Origin: Bedellia somnulentella | Taxonomy: Eukaryota; Arthropoda; Insecta; Lepidoptera; Bedelliidae | Assembly: GCA_963576735.1 (NCBI GenBank) | Contig: OY755172.1 | Location: forward strand, 2,914,001-2,978,000 | Reading direction: 5' to 3' | DNA length: 64,000 bases | In this document: positions 33,101 to 36,315 of the stretch, one piece after another | Layout: each line of letters begins with the position of its first letter | Numbering within the stretch: the first letter of the stretch is position 1 | Translations under genes and position numbers: made by a program | The notes under the pieces: model-generated | Database searches by the model: none | Told to the model about the DNA's origin: nothing | Seen by the model: only the letters and a program-made list of their open reading frames with translations

Positions 33101-33743
33101 TCTTCAACGAGGTCCTCATACAGTGTATCCTACCGTAGACCCAAATAGAATATACGATACCGAGGAACATAGTCAGTATGGAAACACCAGGCCTCACAGT
33201 GCCCCGTCACCTGCAAGTATGATTCGCCATATCGCTCCCGGGTACATAGACCATATGCATCAAGCGCCAGTGTGGTCACCAATGCCAGCGGTCGTTTCCA
33301 GCACAGGACCGTGGGTTCAGAACCAAATACCTCCAGAAATGCAATATTATCCTCAAATGAACTACATGCCGATGTACCGGCCGCACTCAGCAGGTTCCGC
33401 TGGTACGTTAACTAGGTACAAAGACAAAGACGACCAAAGAAATCAGTGCCAAAGTATAAATCTAGTGAGGCAGAAGCCAGTAGGCCAGATCGTGACAGGG
33501 GGGAAGGAGCTGACAGTGTGTACTAGTGCGAGTGATAGTCCGAGTCCAGCTTCAGCTAGCACAGACAGTGGGGTGTCTCCAGGGAACAGTACGCAAAGTT
33601 CTAAAAACTCAGTGTTTAGTACGATTTCTATGTGTTCGGTCAAAGACACTCCACAAACAAATGTTGTGGATGCAAAGAATAAGAAAAATAAAACCTCGTC
33701 CTTTAAAGCTCTAAAGAACTCAAAAAGTCTCGATTCCTCATAA
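3045..33743 (+). CDS. DUF4612 / C1orf21-like acylated protein (join of four exons)
   Basis: The CDS joins 3045..3123, 29620..29746, 31314..31371 and 32319..33743: 1689 nt, 562 residues, in phase at every GT-AG junction. The N-terminus MGCGQSK is a classic Gly2 myristoylation signal with Cys3 available for palmitoylation, so plasma-membrane attachment is likely. Residues 27-60 are acidic and Gly/Ala-rich. Residues 70-94 hold the core SQQDFFKLLDEKIEQGKDY, which matches the region known from human C1orf21 (Pfam DUF4612). The vertebrate protein is only about 120 residues, so the 470-residue tail coded by exon 4 is an insect-type extension. That tail is low-complexity and rich in P, Q, S, N and Y, with a Gln-rich patch near 323-350 and a Ser-rich stretch near 490-530. 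Molecular function is unknown in the family. The ATG has G at -3 and +4. Exon assembly is mine and was not checked against RNA. Confidence 0.85.
3162..3379 (+). repeat. family A retroposon copy (reference description)
   Basis: Family A is about 250 bp. Its head is GCTGTGTAGTGTCGG, its core TTTTTGGGCGATGCGG followed by GAGACCCATCACCAAC, and its 3' end GCTCTGGCTACCCC, GCCGTGAGTATATG and a (TATG)n tail. Copies with 8-12-bp target duplications (36316, 37871, 18563, 45477, 48104) show it is a retroposon, probably a SINE. No tRNA-like head is obvious; GGTTGGAGACCC resembles a B box. This copy lacks the core and starts 40 bp after exon 1. Confidence 0.8.
3541..3588. repeat. stem-loop (inverted repeat, about 20-bp arms)
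   Basis: TTTATTTGTAAACCCTATTG and CAATAGGTTTTACAAATAAA face each other across a 2-3-base loop, with one bulge. The surrounding 3380..3729 holds nothing else I recognise. Confidence 0.55.
3730..4050 (+). repeat. family C tRNA-derived SINE
   Basis: An A-box-like TGGCCGAGTGGATAG and a B-box-like GGGATCGATTCTCGC sit at tRNA spacing, resembling a Ser/Leu-type tRNA head. A conserved body follows, ending GAGGCTAACTTGATCTGTG and TATAATGTGTCCGTATAT. No cloverleaf or tRNA 3' end is kept, so it is not a tRNA gene. Related copies lie at 6570, 37775 and 45800. Confidence 0.7.
4105..4472 (+). mobile_element. family D LINE fragment, C-terminus of ORF2 plus 3' end
   Basis: With frameshifts it reads RWFGHIERMDD, then GRGRPRRTHLDQIENVLKKA, and ends REVCQDRTKWRSI and AYPNGN before the stop. 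This is the usual C-terminal tail of insect non-LTR retrotransposon ORF2 proteins. The 3' end GGCGTGAGAATATGTATG resembles the family A tail. It is 5'-truncated and non-functional. Confidence 0.75.
4473..5029. repeat. intronic stretch containing family F repeat
   Basis: About 4676..4806 (ACAGCCATCTCTTTCGCACT, then TCGTATACTATCGTCTCATTC) is repeated in diverged form and the same orientation at 7080..7195. The repeat is AT-rich, has no coding capacity and belongs to no class I can name. The rest shows nothing. Confidence 0.45.
5030..5396 (+). repeat. family B tRNA-derived SINE (reference description)
   Basis: The head GATAGCTCAATGGGTAG (A box) and GTGTTCAAATCCCGGG (B box) are spaced as in a tRNA. 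A body follows with CACCAATTTGTCTTTTATAA and GAGGAAACCCACATGGC. The 3' end is CTCTGCCAACCCC, a short loop, GGGGATATTCGGCGTGA and a GTT-rich tail. Full length is about 360 bp. A pol III promoter is implied by the boxes. Confidence 0.8.
5422..5636 (+). repeat. family A copy, 5'-truncated
   Basis: It starts at ACACTACCCC without the usual head and ends GCCGTGAGTATATG. It follows the family B element directly. Confidence 0.7.
5637..5903 (-). repeat. family G repeat, reverse orientation
   Basis: It contains GCGCAAAACTCGAAAACGGC and ends in ACGAAGTCGGTCAGCTAGT, the reverse complement of the ACTAGCTGACC start of the copy at 35468. Confidence 0.5.
6125..6448 (-). mobile_element. family D LINE fragment, ORF2 C-terminus
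   Basis: The minus strand encodes GILRFYGHIESIDD, then YRRTCLDQIANVL. The fragment ends near TTCCCATTGGGGAAGGC. Frameshifts and missing segments mark it as a relic. Confidence 0.65.
6570..6768 (-). repeat. family C tRNA-derived SINE
   Basis: Read on the minus strand it has a head with GCGGGTTCGATCCCCGC (B box) and the CTTGATCTGAGTATAGTATA end. The A box is diverged. Confidence 0.65.
6769..7079. other. unassigned intronic stretch with an open frame
   Basis: A + frame at 6809..7063 (84 codons) is open, but its protein has no motif I recognise and its ends lack splice signals. I treat it as chance or an unknown relic. Confidence 0.25.
7080..7195 (+). repeat. family F repeat, second copy
   Basis: ACAGCCACCTCTTTCGCGCT and TCGTAAACTGTCATCTCATTC match 4676..4806 with scattered substitutions. 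Confidence 0.45.
7462..7707 (+). repeat. family A copy, nearly full length
   Basis: The head TGTGTAGTGTCGGCTTAG and a TATG tail of four units are both present; the CGTAAGAGGCGAC segment is partly lost. Confidence 0.8.
7869..8120 (+). repeat. family A copy, diverged subfamily
   Basis: The variant head GCCGTGTAGTGCCAGC and CTACCCACGGGTGTCG mark a subfamily shared with 25872 and with minus copies at 45477 and 55113. A 124-codon frame at 7780..8154 is this repeat, not a gene. Confidence 0.75.
8225..8450 (+). mobile_element. LINE 3'UTR fragment
   Basis: GCTGAAAATCAGTGCTGTGAG, followed by CTGAGTCAGTGCCC and a CGCTGTT-like segment, parallels the 3'UTR of the Jockey-like relic at 24480..24570. The fragment ends AATAATAAATTTATTTATT. 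Confidence 0.5.
8437..8790 (-). mobile_element. LINE ORF2 C-terminal fragment
   Basis: The minus strand encodes GFRRLLGLPRLCSASQMFAE, then DDFFAIRRKRVASL and a stop at 8552. This is a tail well known from arthropod non-LTR ORF2 proteins. The 3' end carries an AATAAATAAATTTATTATT tail. It is a 5'-truncated dead copy whose tail region overlaps the neighbouring + strand fragment. Confidence 0.65.
8798..8917 (-). repeat. family A copy, 3' half only
   Basis: It begins CATACATACATACATATACTC and stops after AAGATGATAATAAT: 5'-truncated, as expected of incomplete reverse transcription. Confidence 0.7.
8955..9103 (+). repeat. probable retroelement 3' end
   Basis: It ends GACGAATAAACGTTTTTC with a TTTCTTTC tail, like the 3' ends at 24780 and 62392 (minus). 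The DNA from 9104 to 9422 shows nothing I recognise. Confidence 0.4.
9424..9647 (+). repeat. family A copy with internal deletion
   Basis: The head is intact, but the segment between GGTGTACGTAAG and CTTTCAAGGGATTT is missing. Confidence 0.75.
9668..9870 (+). repeat. family A copy, diverged
   Basis: A second copy starts 20 bp after the previous one in the same orientation. The end GCTGTGGCTATATGTATG lacks the CCCC hairpin, so the 3' signal was deleted. Confidence 0.7.
9871..10197. other. intronic AT-rich DNA, nothing recognised
   Basis: It has no repeat match elsewhere in the window and no credible coding frame. Confidence 0.4.
10198..10285. mobile_element. 88-bp mini-MITE with 14-bp perfect TIRs
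   Basis: CAGTGGCTAAAGGC at the left is exactly complementary to GCCTTTAGCCACTG at the right. No clear target duplication flanks it. The CAG start would suit a hAT-like or Tc1-like origin, but that is a guess. Confidence 0.55.
10412..10772 (-). repeat. family B tRNA-derived SINE
   Basis: Nearly full length. On the minus strand it starts at the tRNA-like head (with the variant TACCTCAGTAGGTAG) and ends GGGGATATACGGTGTGAACG. Confidence 0.75.
10773..11340. other. intronic stretch, nothing recognised
   Basis: A + frame at 10842..11084 (80 codons) has no motif I know and no supporting splice sites. Confidence 0.35.
11464..13414 (-). mobile_element. Tigger/pogo-type DNA transposon, 1.95 kb
   Basis: The element is flanked by TA at 11462-11463 and 13415-13416. 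The inner terminal repeats CGCTTAAGACGATTTCTC (11482..11499) and its complement (13379..13396) match at 17 of 18 positions; the outermost 18 bp are more diverged. Further TTAAGCG/AAGCGTT motifs are repeated subterminally at both ends. A single transposase ORF fills the inside. A GC-rich, CpG-rich segment (13150..13330) lies in front of it and may hold the promoter. Confidence 0.8.
11640..13118 (-). CDS. Tigger/pogo-like transposase (DDE_1), intact
   Basis: This enzyme excises and inserts its own element at TA sites in the nucleus. I start it at MTTIKRKALSLQEK, the usual family beginning (492 residues); an in-frame ATG 36 nt upstream (13154) would add 12 residues, and residue numbers here count from that longer start. 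Residues about 16-65 form a psq-type helix-turn-helix and about 80-145 a CENP-B-type DNA-binding domain (ending SNGWIDRFKNRNGI). The catalytic domain has D183 (NADEFGLFF), D288 (LFIDNCPAHP) and D319 (QPMDQGI), with 30 residues between the last two as in pogo-like enzymes. The C-terminus is acidic. There is no stop or frameshift, so it could be active or only recently inserted. It is a transposon gene, not a host TIGD-type gene, because TIRs and a TA duplication frame it. Confidence 0.85.
   Translation of the reverse strand: MTTIKRKALSLQEKIEILKVFDEKSQTTNQTQLAAELHLPVSTLRTIIKNREEIKERYRLGGVQRKKQKVGKFDKLEKVLVEWLHQARALKLPISGPIICEKARKIAEELQITDFNASNGWIDRFKNRNGIVYRQISGESETVAQQDVDIWMATLPELLLNYEPQDIFNADEFGLFFKLMPDKSYFLEGQSCHGGKLSKERLTVLACANSDGSEKLRLLVIGKAKNPRCFKNVRSLPVTYDAQSRAWMTGIRFINWLIALDDHFQTKCRRIILFIDNCPAHPKGVKLKNIKLVYLPPNVTSKFQPMDQGIIKMLKQSYRTRLIHRYLQEMEDPGSDRPVTVHDAILNIAAAWEAIKPETIQNCFKKAGFRNNVVDVDVVLEEEEPEILQCFPGYSSVDDNVAPYEILSIEELIENVNNKQSEAYISDSNSDEDEDESTPVLSNAQALSAINDLRRYVASLDESEDALQKLNYVENLLIAHASKSFCQTESSK
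13721..13815 (+). repeat. family B SINE, 3' fragment
   Basis: ACCAGGTGACAATGGCACGTG to TTACCCCTTCGGGGTTTTAC: only the last quarter is present, so it is 5'-truncated. Confidence 0.65.
13816..14649. other. intronic AT-rich DNA, nothing recognised
   Basis: I saw no repeat shared with the rest of the window and no coding signal. The minus frame at 14406..14630 has no motif. Confidence 0.4.
14650..14768 (-). repeat. family B SINE, 3' fragment
   Basis: It reads on the minus strand from the GTACTCTGAAC region to GGGATACACGGCGTGAACG. It is 5'-truncated. Confidence 0.65.
14769..15419. other. intronic stretch, nothing recognised
   Basis: Open frames near 15168..15375 on both strands overlap each other and resemble no family I know. 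Confidence 0.35.
15420..15797 (+). mobile_element. RTE-like LINE fragment, ORF2 C-terminus and 3' end
   Basis: In shifting frames it reads KLKWDWAGHGCRLQPTKWAK, STEWD, then RGRPRRQ and a W/D/R-rich tail. This is the typical end of RTE-class ORF2 proteins (WAGHVxRM...RGRPxxRW). It ends in a short AATAATAATAAA tract, as RTE elements often do. It is 5'-truncated with stops. Confidence 0.65.
15897..16330 (+). repeat. family E repeat, uninterrupted copy
   Basis: It starts TAGGGTTCCGTACC, contains GTCTGTCTCCAGGC and GCTGAAATTTTCACAAAT (twice, a short internal duplication), and ends GTGACTAGCCCTAAC and GCGCACTTGGCCAC. It serves as the empty-site comparison for the Tigger insertion. Confidence 0.65.
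16331..16895. other. intronic stretch, nothing recognised
   Basis: A + frame at 16549..16734 is open but without motif or splice context. A scrap near 16805 resembles the end of family B. Confidence 0.35.
16896..17134 (+). repeat. family A copy
   Basis: Full length except for loss of the CATCACCAACAA segment after GGTTGGAAACCC. Confidence 0.8.
17171..17475. repeat. two broken family A fragments in opposite orientation
   Basis: 17171..17236 carries a + strand head (GCTGTGTAATGTTGACTTAG). About 17366..17475 carries a minus-strand 3' half (GAGAAATTCCTCAGACAC, then TGGGTGTCCAAC). Both are diverged. From 17476 to 17940 I see nothing. Confidence 0.5.
17941..18090 (+). repeat. other tRNA-derived repeat fragment
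   Basis: GGTCTCGGGTTCGATCCCCG is a strong B box, followed by GTTAAATTTGTAAGATTTAA. The body differs from families B and C. A related TTTGTGAGATTTGAAGCCC scrap lies near 8195. Confidence 0.45.
18207..18454 (-). repeat. family A copy
   Basis: Nearly full length, from ACATACATAC to CGACACTACACAGC. Confidence 0.8.
18563..18805 (-). repeat. family A copy with 12-bp target duplication
   Basis: TTGAAGAATGTA precedes the tail (18551..18562) and recurs after the 5' end (18806..18817). About 15 unexplained bases (GATTCTTAATTCTAA) lie between the repeat's end and the right duplication. Confidence 0.75.
18830..19695 (+). pseudogene. LINE ORF2 relic: endonuclease C-terminal half and linker
   Basis: It reads SGDFNIDFADES, LSQIFTEPTHFTEHSETTID, QLGHHAFVTMAI and APLKSIVVKDTPKPWLTP, matching residues about 149-300 of the intact ORF2. 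A 160-codon frame is open (18902..19384). After that, frameshifts and stops break KKAFFEHSIKNN and YFDDPDKINDFF. It cannot produce an active enzyme. Confidence 0.8.
19696..21731. mobile_element. 2.0-kb non-autonomous TIR element, 9-bp target duplication
   Basis: GTTTATAAA occurs at 19687..19695 and again at 21732..21740, and the LINE reading frame resumes exactly there. The ends TTTGACTATGAACACTATAG and the complement of CTATAGTGTTCATAATCAAA pair with one mismatch and continue for about 10 more bases. No transposase ORF is left. A 9-bp duplication would fit a Mutator-like element, but that is inference. A large palindrome (20469..21065) sits inside. Confidence 0.75.
20469..21065. repeat. 600-bp palindrome (foldback), arms about 270 bp
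   Basis: Left arm 20469..20742 and right arm 20800..21065 are near-identical inverted copies, starting AATTGGCCTAGACCTCGC and meeting at CTGTATTTTCCAGTT / AACTGGAAAATACAG around a 57-bp centre. There is a small heterology near 20685..20720. No coding. Confidence 0.85.
21732..21967 (+). pseudogene. LINE ORF2 relic: start of reverse transcriptase
   Basis: VYKAVKKIKTKATGFDRINI, then FPSFWKTAKITPLPKKPNP and SDLRAIS, parallel residues about 430-505 of the intact ORF2. The frame is broken by the next insertion. Confidence 0.75.
21968..22795. mobile_element. 828-bp TIR element with 34-bp perfect inverted repeats
   Basis: GTTTGCAATAGAATCCAACA and 14 further bases at 21968..22001 are exactly complementary to 22762..22795. 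The interior is AT-rich and non-coding. LINE coding flanks it directly (DLRAIS before, LLPCASKIVERV after). I could not identify a clean target duplication, so the superfamily is unknown. Confidence 0.75.
22796..24134 (+). pseudogene. LINE ORF2 relic: reverse transcriptase and C-terminus
   Basis: The RT motifs are visible: STATALLDVVDNV, LALLDFSRAFDC, RGVPQGSILGPLLFILYTAD, then YADDLQLYIS at about 23275. The C-terminal region (23403..24134) is still one open frame of 243 codons with RVQNACARFCYGIPPRSH and FRFAASKCWNDIPPP. At least four in-frame stops upstream (such as FQSGFR-stop-SHSTA) show the copy is dead. Confidence 0.85.
24806..25112. other. intronic AT-rich DNA, nothing recognised
   Basis: It lies between the LINE tail and a family E repeat. 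No coding frame. Confidence 0.35.
25113..25728 (+). repeat. family E repeat, full copy
   Basis: It starts TAGGGTTCCGTAGCC and carries a GTCC tetranucleotide run and a C10 tract. It ends TACGGAACCCTTAGTGCGCG and CGCACTTGGCCGG. The outer AGGGTTCCGTA and internal TACGGAACCC are complementary. It is almost identical to the sequence flanking the foldback at 52626. Confidence 0.7.
25872..26120 (+). repeat. family A copy, diverged subfamily
   Basis: The head is GCCGTGTAGTGTCGG. The tail (TATG)n ends at the base where the inverted duplication 26121..26399 begins. Confidence 0.75.
26121..26399 (+). repeat. inverted duplication, copy 1 (contains family D LINE scrap)
   Basis: It is the reverse complement of 32018..32284 with a few substitutions and one 12-bp indel. 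It starts GCATTGGTTTAACAAGCG, includes the LINE tail REVCQDRTK and YPNGN with GGGCGTGAGTATAAG, and ends TTTCATTACGAGTATC. The two copies lie in introns 1 and 3 of the same gene. Confidence 0.85.
26400..27215. other. intronic stretch with a decayed family A copy
   Basis: About 26480..26640 is a heavily diverged minus-strand family A copy (AGTAGCCAGAGCTTC). The rest shows nothing. Confidence 0.35.
27216..27420. repeat. head-to-head pair of family B 3' ends (hairpin)
   Basis: A minus-oriented 3' end (GATCACGCCGTATATCC to AATCACGTGAAATCG) is joined to a plus-oriented one (CGCGTGATGTTCAGAAGC to ATCGTATACG). Between them are three short repeats of CATCACGCGACA type. The unit folds back on itself. 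Confidence 0.65.
27560..27790 (+). repeat. two tandem units of 123 bp
   Basis: GACGTCATTCTAAATTCAATATGGCGGA, read in pieces of up to 20 bases, recurs 123 bp later, and each unit closes with AATATGGGTATCAAATGA. The type of repeat is common in insect DNA. No coding. Confidence 0.65.
27821..27895 (+). repeat. direct duplicate of the palindrome arm start
   Basis: AAGTAAAAAAACTTTTTAAT to AAGAAGAAAATAATAAAAAT repeats, with changes, the first 75 bases of the palindrome arm that follows. Confidence 0.55.
27896..28215. repeat. 320-bp palindrome, 132-bp arms with one mismatch seen
   Basis: Arms 27896..28027 and 28084..28215 are complementary except at one position (GGATTACAC against GGATTATAC) and are separated by 56 bp. 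The arm ends are AAGCAAAAAAAC and AAGCTTGTCGC. Such identity points to a recent origin or to conversion between the arms. Confidence 0.85.
28216..28683. other. intronic stretch with decayed family A fragment
   Basis: About 28540..28665 resembles a minus-strand family A copy (AAATAAAGGTTGTGG, CCAACCGCATTGCC). The remainder is unassigned. Confidence 0.35.
28684..28938 (+). repeat. family A copy, close to consensus
   Basis: Full length from GCTGTGTAGTGTCGG to a TATG/TACG tail. A 92-codon frame through it is not a gene. Confidence 0.8.
28939..29329. other. intronic stretch, nothing recognised
   Basis: It is pyrimidine-rich in places. No motif in the open frame at 29107..29298. Confidence 0.35.
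29330..29598 (+). repeat. family G repeat abutting exon 2
   Basis: It starts ACTAGCTGAGCCAACAGAC and ends AATATTAATAGGAT. About 20 bases separate its end from the exon 2 acceptor. It aligns along its length with 35468..35732. Confidence 0.7.
29620..29746 (+). CDS. coding exon 2 of DUF4612-like gene
   Basis: Acceptor TTCTTTCTCTCAACCAG; donor AT/GTGAGG. The exon encodes the acidic Gly/Ala segment AADEADEEEGSAGSGGP and then DRVHKILPLAVHPQT. The split codon at its end (AT plus G of exon 3) gives Met69. Confidence 0.85.
29747..30034. other. 5' part of intron 2, nothing recognised
   Basis: Non-repetitive within the window and AT-rich. Confidence 0.4.
30037..30633 (+). pseudogene. LINE ORF2 C-terminal fragment, still open
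   Basis: FEHHIEKIVDRAYKNLGFVM, NAYVRSILEFASSVW and RVWNKDYVSSCKYHE are typical of the region after the thumb of insect Jockey/I-group reverse transcriptases. No RT catalytic motif is included, since truncation begins after it. It differs clearly from the 18.8-kb and 39-kb elements, so a separate family inserted here. The uninterrupted frame suggests a fairly young copy. Confidence 0.75.
30672..30701 (+). repeat. CA dinucleotide microsatellite
   Basis: About 14 CA units lie inside the LINE 3'UTR. Confidence 0.9.
31014..31313. other. 3' part of intron 2, nothing recognised
   Basis: It runs from the LINE tail to the acceptor TATTCACTTTCAG of exon 3. Confidence 0.4.
31314..31371 (+). CDS. coding exon 3 of DUF4612-like gene
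   Basis: The 58-nt exon lies between TTCACTTTCAG and GTATGT. It encodes EISASQQDFFKLLDEKIEQ (residues 70-88), the most conserved part of the family, and ends in phase 0 before GKDYDS of exon 4. Confidence 0.88.
31445..31655 (+). mobile_element. family D LINE fragment, decayed
   Basis: GATATGGTTTGGAAATATAG, GAGGATGGATG and TACCCCCATTGGGAAATAGG with GGGTGTGAGTA recall the 4105 copy with large deletions. From 31656 to 32017 nothing is recognised. Confidence 0.6.
32018..32284 (-). repeat. inverted duplication, copy 2, next to exon 4
   Basis: It is the reverse complement of 26121..26399 and ends 34 bp before the first base of exon 4, so the exon 4 branch point may lie inside or just after it. 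Confidence 0.85.
32319..33743 (+). CDS. coding exon 4 (last) of DUF4612-like gene
   Basis: Acceptor TTTTTACTATTCCTGCAG, then GKDYDSASETEEQERYSRR, which completes the conserved core. A long tail follows (residues 89-562) rich in P, Q, S, N and Y, with short PxxP-like stretches (MSPPPRRPQGP, INPPSPPKF) and a Gln-rich part (HLQQYVAMKQAQQQMYTY). It ends SKSLDSS and TAA. The frame has no stop over 1.4 kb and the exon has no repeats. The antisense frames here are shadows. Confidence 0.9.
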   Translation, partial: GKDYDSASETEEQERYSRRIQHWNSVLESIRSSGCQSSPSTLVRKKIQGPGNHQERHSSPSFSRRCYKQHGPDGMSPPPRRPQGPNQTDPRQINGEYWMKDDPNMSPKNGNRNSCKSMSFNQKLKKNEFNENQNINKEFDAKNSQITYNPTFQSQSPAHSVKPQPYVAQIVNYPTSQQINPPSPPKFIAPPEEYQDPQNNETDSKFSTYQTTTQTQNSQSIYYIHGNANVSQDIFQQRQQTAFHLQQYVAMKQAQQQMYTYLQRGPHTVYPTVDPNRIYDTEEHSQYGNTRPHSAPSPASMIRHIAPGYIDHMHQAPVWSPMPAVVSSTGPWVQNQIPPEMQYYPQMNYMPMYRPHSAGSAGTLTRYKDKDDQRNQCQSINLVRQKPVGQIVTGGKELTVCTSASDSPSPASASTDSGVSPGNSTQSSKNSVFSTISMCSVKDTPQTNVVDAKNKKNKTSSFKALKNSKSLDSS

Positions 33744-34982
33744 TAAATACCAATTTTTAATTACGTAATTTATTTAGATTTTCTGTATGTATGTACGTAG
33801 TGATAATGTATAAGCTTTGTACACTGGTCCACTTGTCTAGCTGAGTATTTTAGGTTCAAGCTACGCTTGTACTGAATATGCTTAACTCCACATAGGACTG
33901 CTTGTACTTGTACATTTGAGTAGTCAATAGATTCCAAAGTGCTTGTTATTATAATTGGAAGTATTTTAGAAAATATAGCATTAATATCGTTTTTTATAAT
34001 TGATGTTAATAAATTATTAGAAAATGTAAAGAATACACACAAGTTGATGATAGCGTTAAGTTACTTTCATTCCATTACGATTATTAAATACAAGTTGAGT
34101 GATGGATTTTTTAGATCGACAATTTGTTCATTAGTTGATTGAGTTAAGAATATACTCGTAGTCATTATTTATTCTCCATCTCTCAATATTGACTGTTAGA
34201 CAATGAAGTATCGTAGCACAATTATAGAACGTATTTATGTTTTACAAATTATCAGAAGAAATTACTCTTCTGTTGTACCTATTGAATTAATTTGACTGAT
34301 TTTATACCAAAGAAGATTTTCATGACACTATCAGTAATTTTAAATATATGAAAGTCTATGCGAAATCAATGTAAATTGGGATTGTCATGTAACTATTGTT
34401 AAAGATGTTTTTGTAAATGTAAATAATATTATAGTAAGTTCTTTTAAATTTAATGATAGGCAAGATGAAACTAGTGAGACTTTATTAGTTGATAAATCTT
34501 CCGAAGAGGCTCCATAAATTTATCTCCTGTCTGTACTTCAACCGTCCAAAGACTACATTACTCAATACGATCAACTGAAGACAGAATAATTCTTTTAAAA
34601 AACTTGTGAACCTACATGGTAACTTCATACTAAGAAGTATATACGTTTGCATCAATATGATTAATATAAAGAATAGCTATTCAGTCCATCCTAAATTTTA
34701 CAACCAAATGTACATCGAAATTACTGCTTTAGCATCATATCTCTGATTTAAAGTCAGTTATTTGAGGATATTGGTTTAAAGTTTTGGTCAGGGCACTCGT
34801 TTTTGGTATCGTGATAGATACTACAAAAAGAAGAGCTATAATATAACATTGATTGCAAATCTAATAAACTTGAAAGTCCTTACAAAAATAATGATTTAAC
34901 TATTTCTATGTGTACAATTTCGGAAGATATTGTAAAAGAATATATTTTATTATACTATTTTATTTCAAAGCAGTAGAAATAT
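33744..34982 (+). other. probable 3'UTR of DUF4612-like gene
   Basis: About 1.2 kb of AT-rich, repeat-free DNA follows the stop. An AATAAA at 34863 with GT-rich DNA after it is one possible poly(A) signal; AATAAA also occurs right at the stop (33743) and near 34005. The true end cannot be set from sequence. Confidence 0.4.
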
Positions 34983-35147
34983 TCAGTGTCTTTTTTTAAA
35001 TAATATTGTTTTACTCCTATGGCGAACCTCCTCCTCTTCCTCAAATTCAAGAGATATGGATTCAAGTTCTGAATCTTGTTTTAGCCTCTCTCTGAATAGC
35101 ATTTTTAAGTCATATTTGTGCTTGATCTGATCACAATGGTGAGAAAA
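34983..35147 (-). CDS. candidate short terminal exon or relic (unrecognised)
   Basis: A minus-strand frame is open for about 55 codons: CGFSHHCDQIKHKYDLKMLF, then ELESISLEFEEEEEV, and a stop at 34983. AATAAA on the minus strand follows about 20 bp later (TTTATT at 34961). The run of Glu and the Cys/His cluster look protein-like. I know no family, and the upstream end is a stop rather than a good acceptor. It may be the end of a dead element. Confidence 0.2.
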   Translation of the reverse strand, partial: FSHHCDQIKHKYDLKMLFRERLKQDSELESISLEFEEEEEVRHRSKTILFKKRH

Positions 35148-35186
35148 TCCGCATGACCGATTTTACATTGTTTGTTTGTATATTGT

Positions 35187-35275
35187 CTGATCACGGGATG
35201 GCATAAATTCACGTGGTGGTCACAAGTACTAGAACCTCTGCTATCGCTTTGAGGGCCATACGGTGTGAATATAAC
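35187..35275 (+). repeat. decayed family B 3' end
   Basis: AAGTACTAGAACCTCTGC and GGGCCATACGGTGTGAA recall the last part of family B. The DNA up to 35467 is unassigned. Confidence 0.4.
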
Positions 35276-35467
35276 GTCGTTGTCAGTGTCCATAAATCTC
35301 ACGCTAAGGGTTGGATGGACCCCATCTGGCAGCACGGAATCGAATTTTTCCGCCGCCCTTTCTCTTTCTGTCGTTCAGAACTGCCATTTGCTATACCGAG
35401 ACAAAAAGCATAATGCACGCGGTGGAATTCCTGGAGGCCAAATCCAACAACCTTAAAATATAGGAAT

Positions 35468-35732
35468 ACTAGCTGACCCGACAGACTTCGTACTGCCAAA
35501 TTTGCTTATGACAATACTTTAGGCGTTTTATCCGGTACCCTTAGTTTAATCAGGCGTGAATATTTTATTAGCAAAATTATCCGGGATAAAAAGTACCCTA
35601 TTTCATAATTTGGGTCATTATCTCGCACTCTGTCAAATTTCATTCATATACATTATGTACTTGAGGAGCCTTCTTGCCTCAAACACATAAACATCCAAAA
35701 TCTATCACATTCATAATATTAATAGGATAAGC
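35468..35732 (+). repeat. family G repeat
   Basis: It starts ACTAGCTGACCCGACAGAC and ends ATAATATTAATAGGAT. It is the second full copy, in the same orientation as 29330. From 35733 to 36050 nothing is recognised. Confidence 0.7.
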
Positions 35733-36050
35733 TATTGCTAAGGATATCATGAACGCAATAATAAAAAAATTGCGTTTTCAAGTATTTTAAACTTACGTAA
35801 TGAAGTACAAATTTCATAAAACTAAAGTCTCATTTAATCAAGTTTATATGACAATCCCGATATTAATCGATGTTAGAGTTAAACATGTTACATAAATTGG
35901 TATACTGTTAATTTTAAATGAACGCAGTCACAAATATAACAATAATTACAATGTCACTGGCCGTTTTTATTTCGACTTCTCATATTTATTATTAAATAGT
36001 ATTTTTATTCATTTTTACTTCCCACCAATTCACACCTATTCATACTCATA

Positions 36051-36200
36051 CATACCAGAGCAAGAGCTTCAGGGATTAAAATTTCTAAGCCACTTCAAGA
36101 ACTCGAGTGGGGAAAGGATTGTAAAATAAAGGTTGTTCCTGATGGTCTCCAGCCATATCATCCAACAATCACTTAATAAGCCCCGATTCCCTAACACGCC
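36051..36200 (-). repeat. family A copy, diverged and incomplete
   Basis: GAGCAAGAGCTTCAGGG to GGTCTCCAGCCATATCATCC and AAGCCCCGATTCCC. Confidence 0.55.
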
Positions 36201-36315
36201 TCCCACAATCAGAAAATATAGATTACTAAAAACACAATACCTGCCATACCAAATAAGAACCGTGATAGCTCAGTGGGTAGAATACCGCTTATTGTGCAGA
36301 CGAAGAGGGTTTAAA

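Noticed and set aside
33443..33649. Antisense frames inside exon 4 (also 32564..32764, 32796..33050)
   Set aside because: They are shadows of the long sense frame, caused by its codon composition.
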